From: Chelonoidis abingdonii
Lineage: Eukaryota; Chordata; Testudines; Testudinidae
Direction of reading: 5' to 3'
Assembly (NCBI RefSeq): GCF_003597395.2
Contig: NC_133769.1
Coordinates: 177,729,173 to 177,793,172 of the forward strand
DNA: 64,000 nucleotides
The position numbers were made by a program, and so were the translations under genes. This document shows positions 61,826 to 64,000 of this stretch, one piece after another. The notes under the pieces were generated by a model. That model ran no database searches. It was not told the DNA's origin and was given only the letters and a program-made list of their open reading frames with translations. How positions within the stretch are numbered: position 1 is the first letter of the stretch; every line of letters begins with the position of its first letter.

Positions 61826-62835
61826 TCCTGGGGGAATTCTGTGCCAAAAAAATGAAAATTTTGTACACGATATTTTAAAATTCTGTAAAATTCTGGATAT
61901 TTTATTTGTCAAAACACCAAAATATCTGTCAGCAAGTGTGTCTGTAGCAATACAGACCAAAAAAAAACATTCTGGTAAAAAAAAATTTTGACAAATAGAT
62001 TCCTTGCTAGACATATTAACACAGAACTTTGAATAATTCATTTAAATTTGAATACAGAATTGTATTTCCCACACCCATCAGAAGCTGTGAAAATGCTTGG
62101 GGGTGTCAGGGGTAACAGAGGAGCTGAGGGAGAGGGAAGGAGGCTGGAGTGAACCGGGAGGGTTGCTGGGTATGGGTGTGAAAAATATCGAATAGGCTTT
62201 TTTGGGAAGGGAAGGGGCAGCATTGTTAGGGAGTTGGGGAGCCTCCCCCATGCAGTGATCCCAAGCCTCTTCCATTCACTTAGGTACATCTGCTTCTGTC
62301 CCCGCACTCCCATCCCCATGTGTCCCTGCAGTCCCCCTCCCCCATCCCCATGTGGCCTTGCACCCTCACTTCCATTCAGCTCTGGCTCAACACTGTCACC
62401 CTACTAGCTCCTAAGCCCGCAATCCCGGTCTGTCCCTCCCACAAGCCATTCTGAACCCCAGTCTGTGACCCCAGCAGCCCCATGTGCCCCACTCTGCCCT
62501 AACCTGGCTCTGCATGCTGAGGGCTGTGATTAACTTCTACTCCCGGGGATATTCTGTGCCACTATCCGCGCACACAATATTTTTCCCCCACAGAAAATAC
62601 ATTCTGCCTTAGAAGTGCTGTAGTTCCACCTTTTGCTCATCACACACTGCTACGGCACCAGAACAGCCTGCTTTATTCATGCTGTTGGCTGTTATGGTGC
62701 TACAGTGGCCTCTGGCAAGCAAAAGGTGAAACTGCAACACTTCTTGGGCAGAATGTATTTTCTGCGGAAAAAATAAAATTCTGCGGGACACATGAATTCT
62801 GCATGTGCACAGTGGTGCAAAATTCCCCCAGAAGT
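61826..62835. mobile_element. TIR element with fold-back right half
   Basis: Left terminus 'cctgggggaattctgtgcca' and right terminus 'tggtgcaaaattcccccaga' are inverted. A second left-type terminus 'cccggggatattctgtgcca' at 62542 starts an inner unit of about 295 bp whose arms are nearly complementary (62590-62660 against 62690-62770). So an element appears to be composed of an outer and an inner copy. No transposase. The wording 'gggggaattctg' is common in reptile hAT-like MITEs. Confidence 0.65.
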
Positions 62836-62839
62836 GAAC

Positions 62840-64000
62840 TTACACTGGGCTCGCAGCAAAATATAGTTAACAAACAACCTACGTAAGATGAGATCCGTAT
62901 GTATGGACCTCATTTACACTCTTAAAATCTCCTACCGCTGCAGTTCCACAAATTGCAGCAACAGTACACATGCTAGTGTAACAGGTGTTTTTTTTCATCT
63001 GTCATCTAATACCGCTATGAGCTGTACTACTAGCAGTACAATAGTGGAAGGTTTAAGAAAGATGCCTATACAAAGTGATGGAAAAGTTAACAAGATGGCT
63101 TAACCCTAATACTGAAATCTGGGATTAAGGCGTGTGGGGAGACCAAGAATAGAAATCAGGATGACGTTGTGGAGGAATAGGTGAGGGTTAGTACTAGGAG
63201 CATGCATTAACAATAACTATGCTGCTTAAAATGTGGCAAATCTTTTGGACTTTATTCTTAGTAACATGCACAATCTGCCAGGTGCTTTCCAAACAGAGGC
63301 ACAGACCATCCCGAGGAGCTCACTGCATGATTTTTATCCCCCTAAATACAGAGATAGTACTCTAATCTTACATTCAAGAAGCAGCAAGTGTGGGACATCC
63401 AAAGATACTTCGGATATTAATAGTCTTTCATTGATGATCCCAAAGAATTTTATCTGCATTTAACAGATGAGTCTACAGACATAGTGAGGTAAATTATTTA
63501 TCCAAAACAGAATGCAGGAGTTGTGACTTGCCATCCTTGCTCTAACCTTCTAAAAGCCCTTTCATTAGGAGGTGCAGGCTATTAAGAGCCTCATTTCCAT
63601 CAGAAGCAGCAGATGGGGAAGAGAGGAACATGACTACTGATTCCTCCTTCTGCTTTCCCCATCCAGCCGCAGCAATTAACATAATGATCCCCCAGTGTTC
63701 CCACTCCACCAGCAGGCCACTCCAGCTTCTCCGCAGAGTGGCAATATATAAAGACTCCAACCCATGAGAGTTAGCGATACCTCACAGGAATCCATCTTCA
63801 CTGCTCACTAATACCAGAATTAAACATGATCTTTCTCAGAGAGTCTGGCCAATGGCATGACCCAGACTTGGGACCAGACTGGACTCGAATGGAGTTGGAC
63901 TTTGGAATGGCAGTAGTTACATTTTTGTTGACTCAAGGGAGGGCACTAGGACAATTGCTCGGCTGCCAGACTCCCATTTTCTCTCATGAAAAGCACAAGG
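62840..64000. other. right-edge sequence, nothing recognised
   Basis: No DCAF6 first-WD exon or other gene was seen. A short MIR-like phrase ('gaatgcaggagttgtgactt') occurs near 63510 but is too weak to call. Confidence 0.35.

Overview
The window is vertebrate nuclear DNA, AT-rich, intron-dominated and full of interspersed repeats. It is probably from a turtle. CR1 LINEs with tails of the 'attctatgat' type, L2-like LINEs, DIRS-type tyrosine-recombinase retrotransposons, a PIF/Harbinger-like element with TTA target duplications, and several hAT-like MITEs fit a non-avian reptile, and DIRS elements argue against a bird. The species assignment is inference.

Only one host gene can be supported: DCAF6 (also called NRIP or IQWD1), on the minus strand. 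Seven coding exons at 56508-56693, 53001-53114, 51830-51965, 48344-48558, 27005-27124, 26527-26772 and 20308-20475 are well supported. An eighth at 6580-6639 matches the 20-residue insert I recall from a longer human isoform, and 7094-7147 is a possible ninth. They encode WD repeats of the N-terminal beta-propeller and the first part of the acidic, Ser-rich linker. The 5' exons lie to the right of the window. The 3' exons (rest of linker, IQ motif, last two WD repeats) lie to the left. Reading phase shows that one exon is missing between 48344 and 27124. The 891-base run of N at 35284-36174 lies in that intron and is the most likely place for it.

Repeats from low to high coordinate: a decayed non-LTR retrotransposon on the minus strand (900-2150); a pogo/Tigger-like MITE (4583-4855); GC-rich and MITE-like patches (7750-8385, 9790-10230, 11890-12640); a CR1 fragment (12782-13285); a decayed DIRS-like stretch (13290-17110); a SINE/LINE tail (22634-22730) and an L2-like 3' end (22850-23575); another CR1 fragment (23738-24060); a CR1 of about 2.6 kb inserted into an L2-like element (27665-31870); a Tigger-like MITE (32541-32899) and a hAT-like MITE (33182-33958); the gap; a DIRS element with inverted termini and internal complementary region (36226-41222) carrying nested MITEs; a hAT-like element (41709-42297); a Harbinger-like element (44349-46456); a CR1 interrupted by a second CR1 (58294-59610); and a bipartite TIR/fold-back element (61826-62835).

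I found no operon, defence system, CRISPR array or RNA gene. The most interesting signals are the run of symmetric phase-1 cassette exons in the DCAF6 linker, the exon implied inside the gap, the DIRS terminal architecture, the repeated hairpin motif inside the Harbinger-like element and the fold-back element near the right end.
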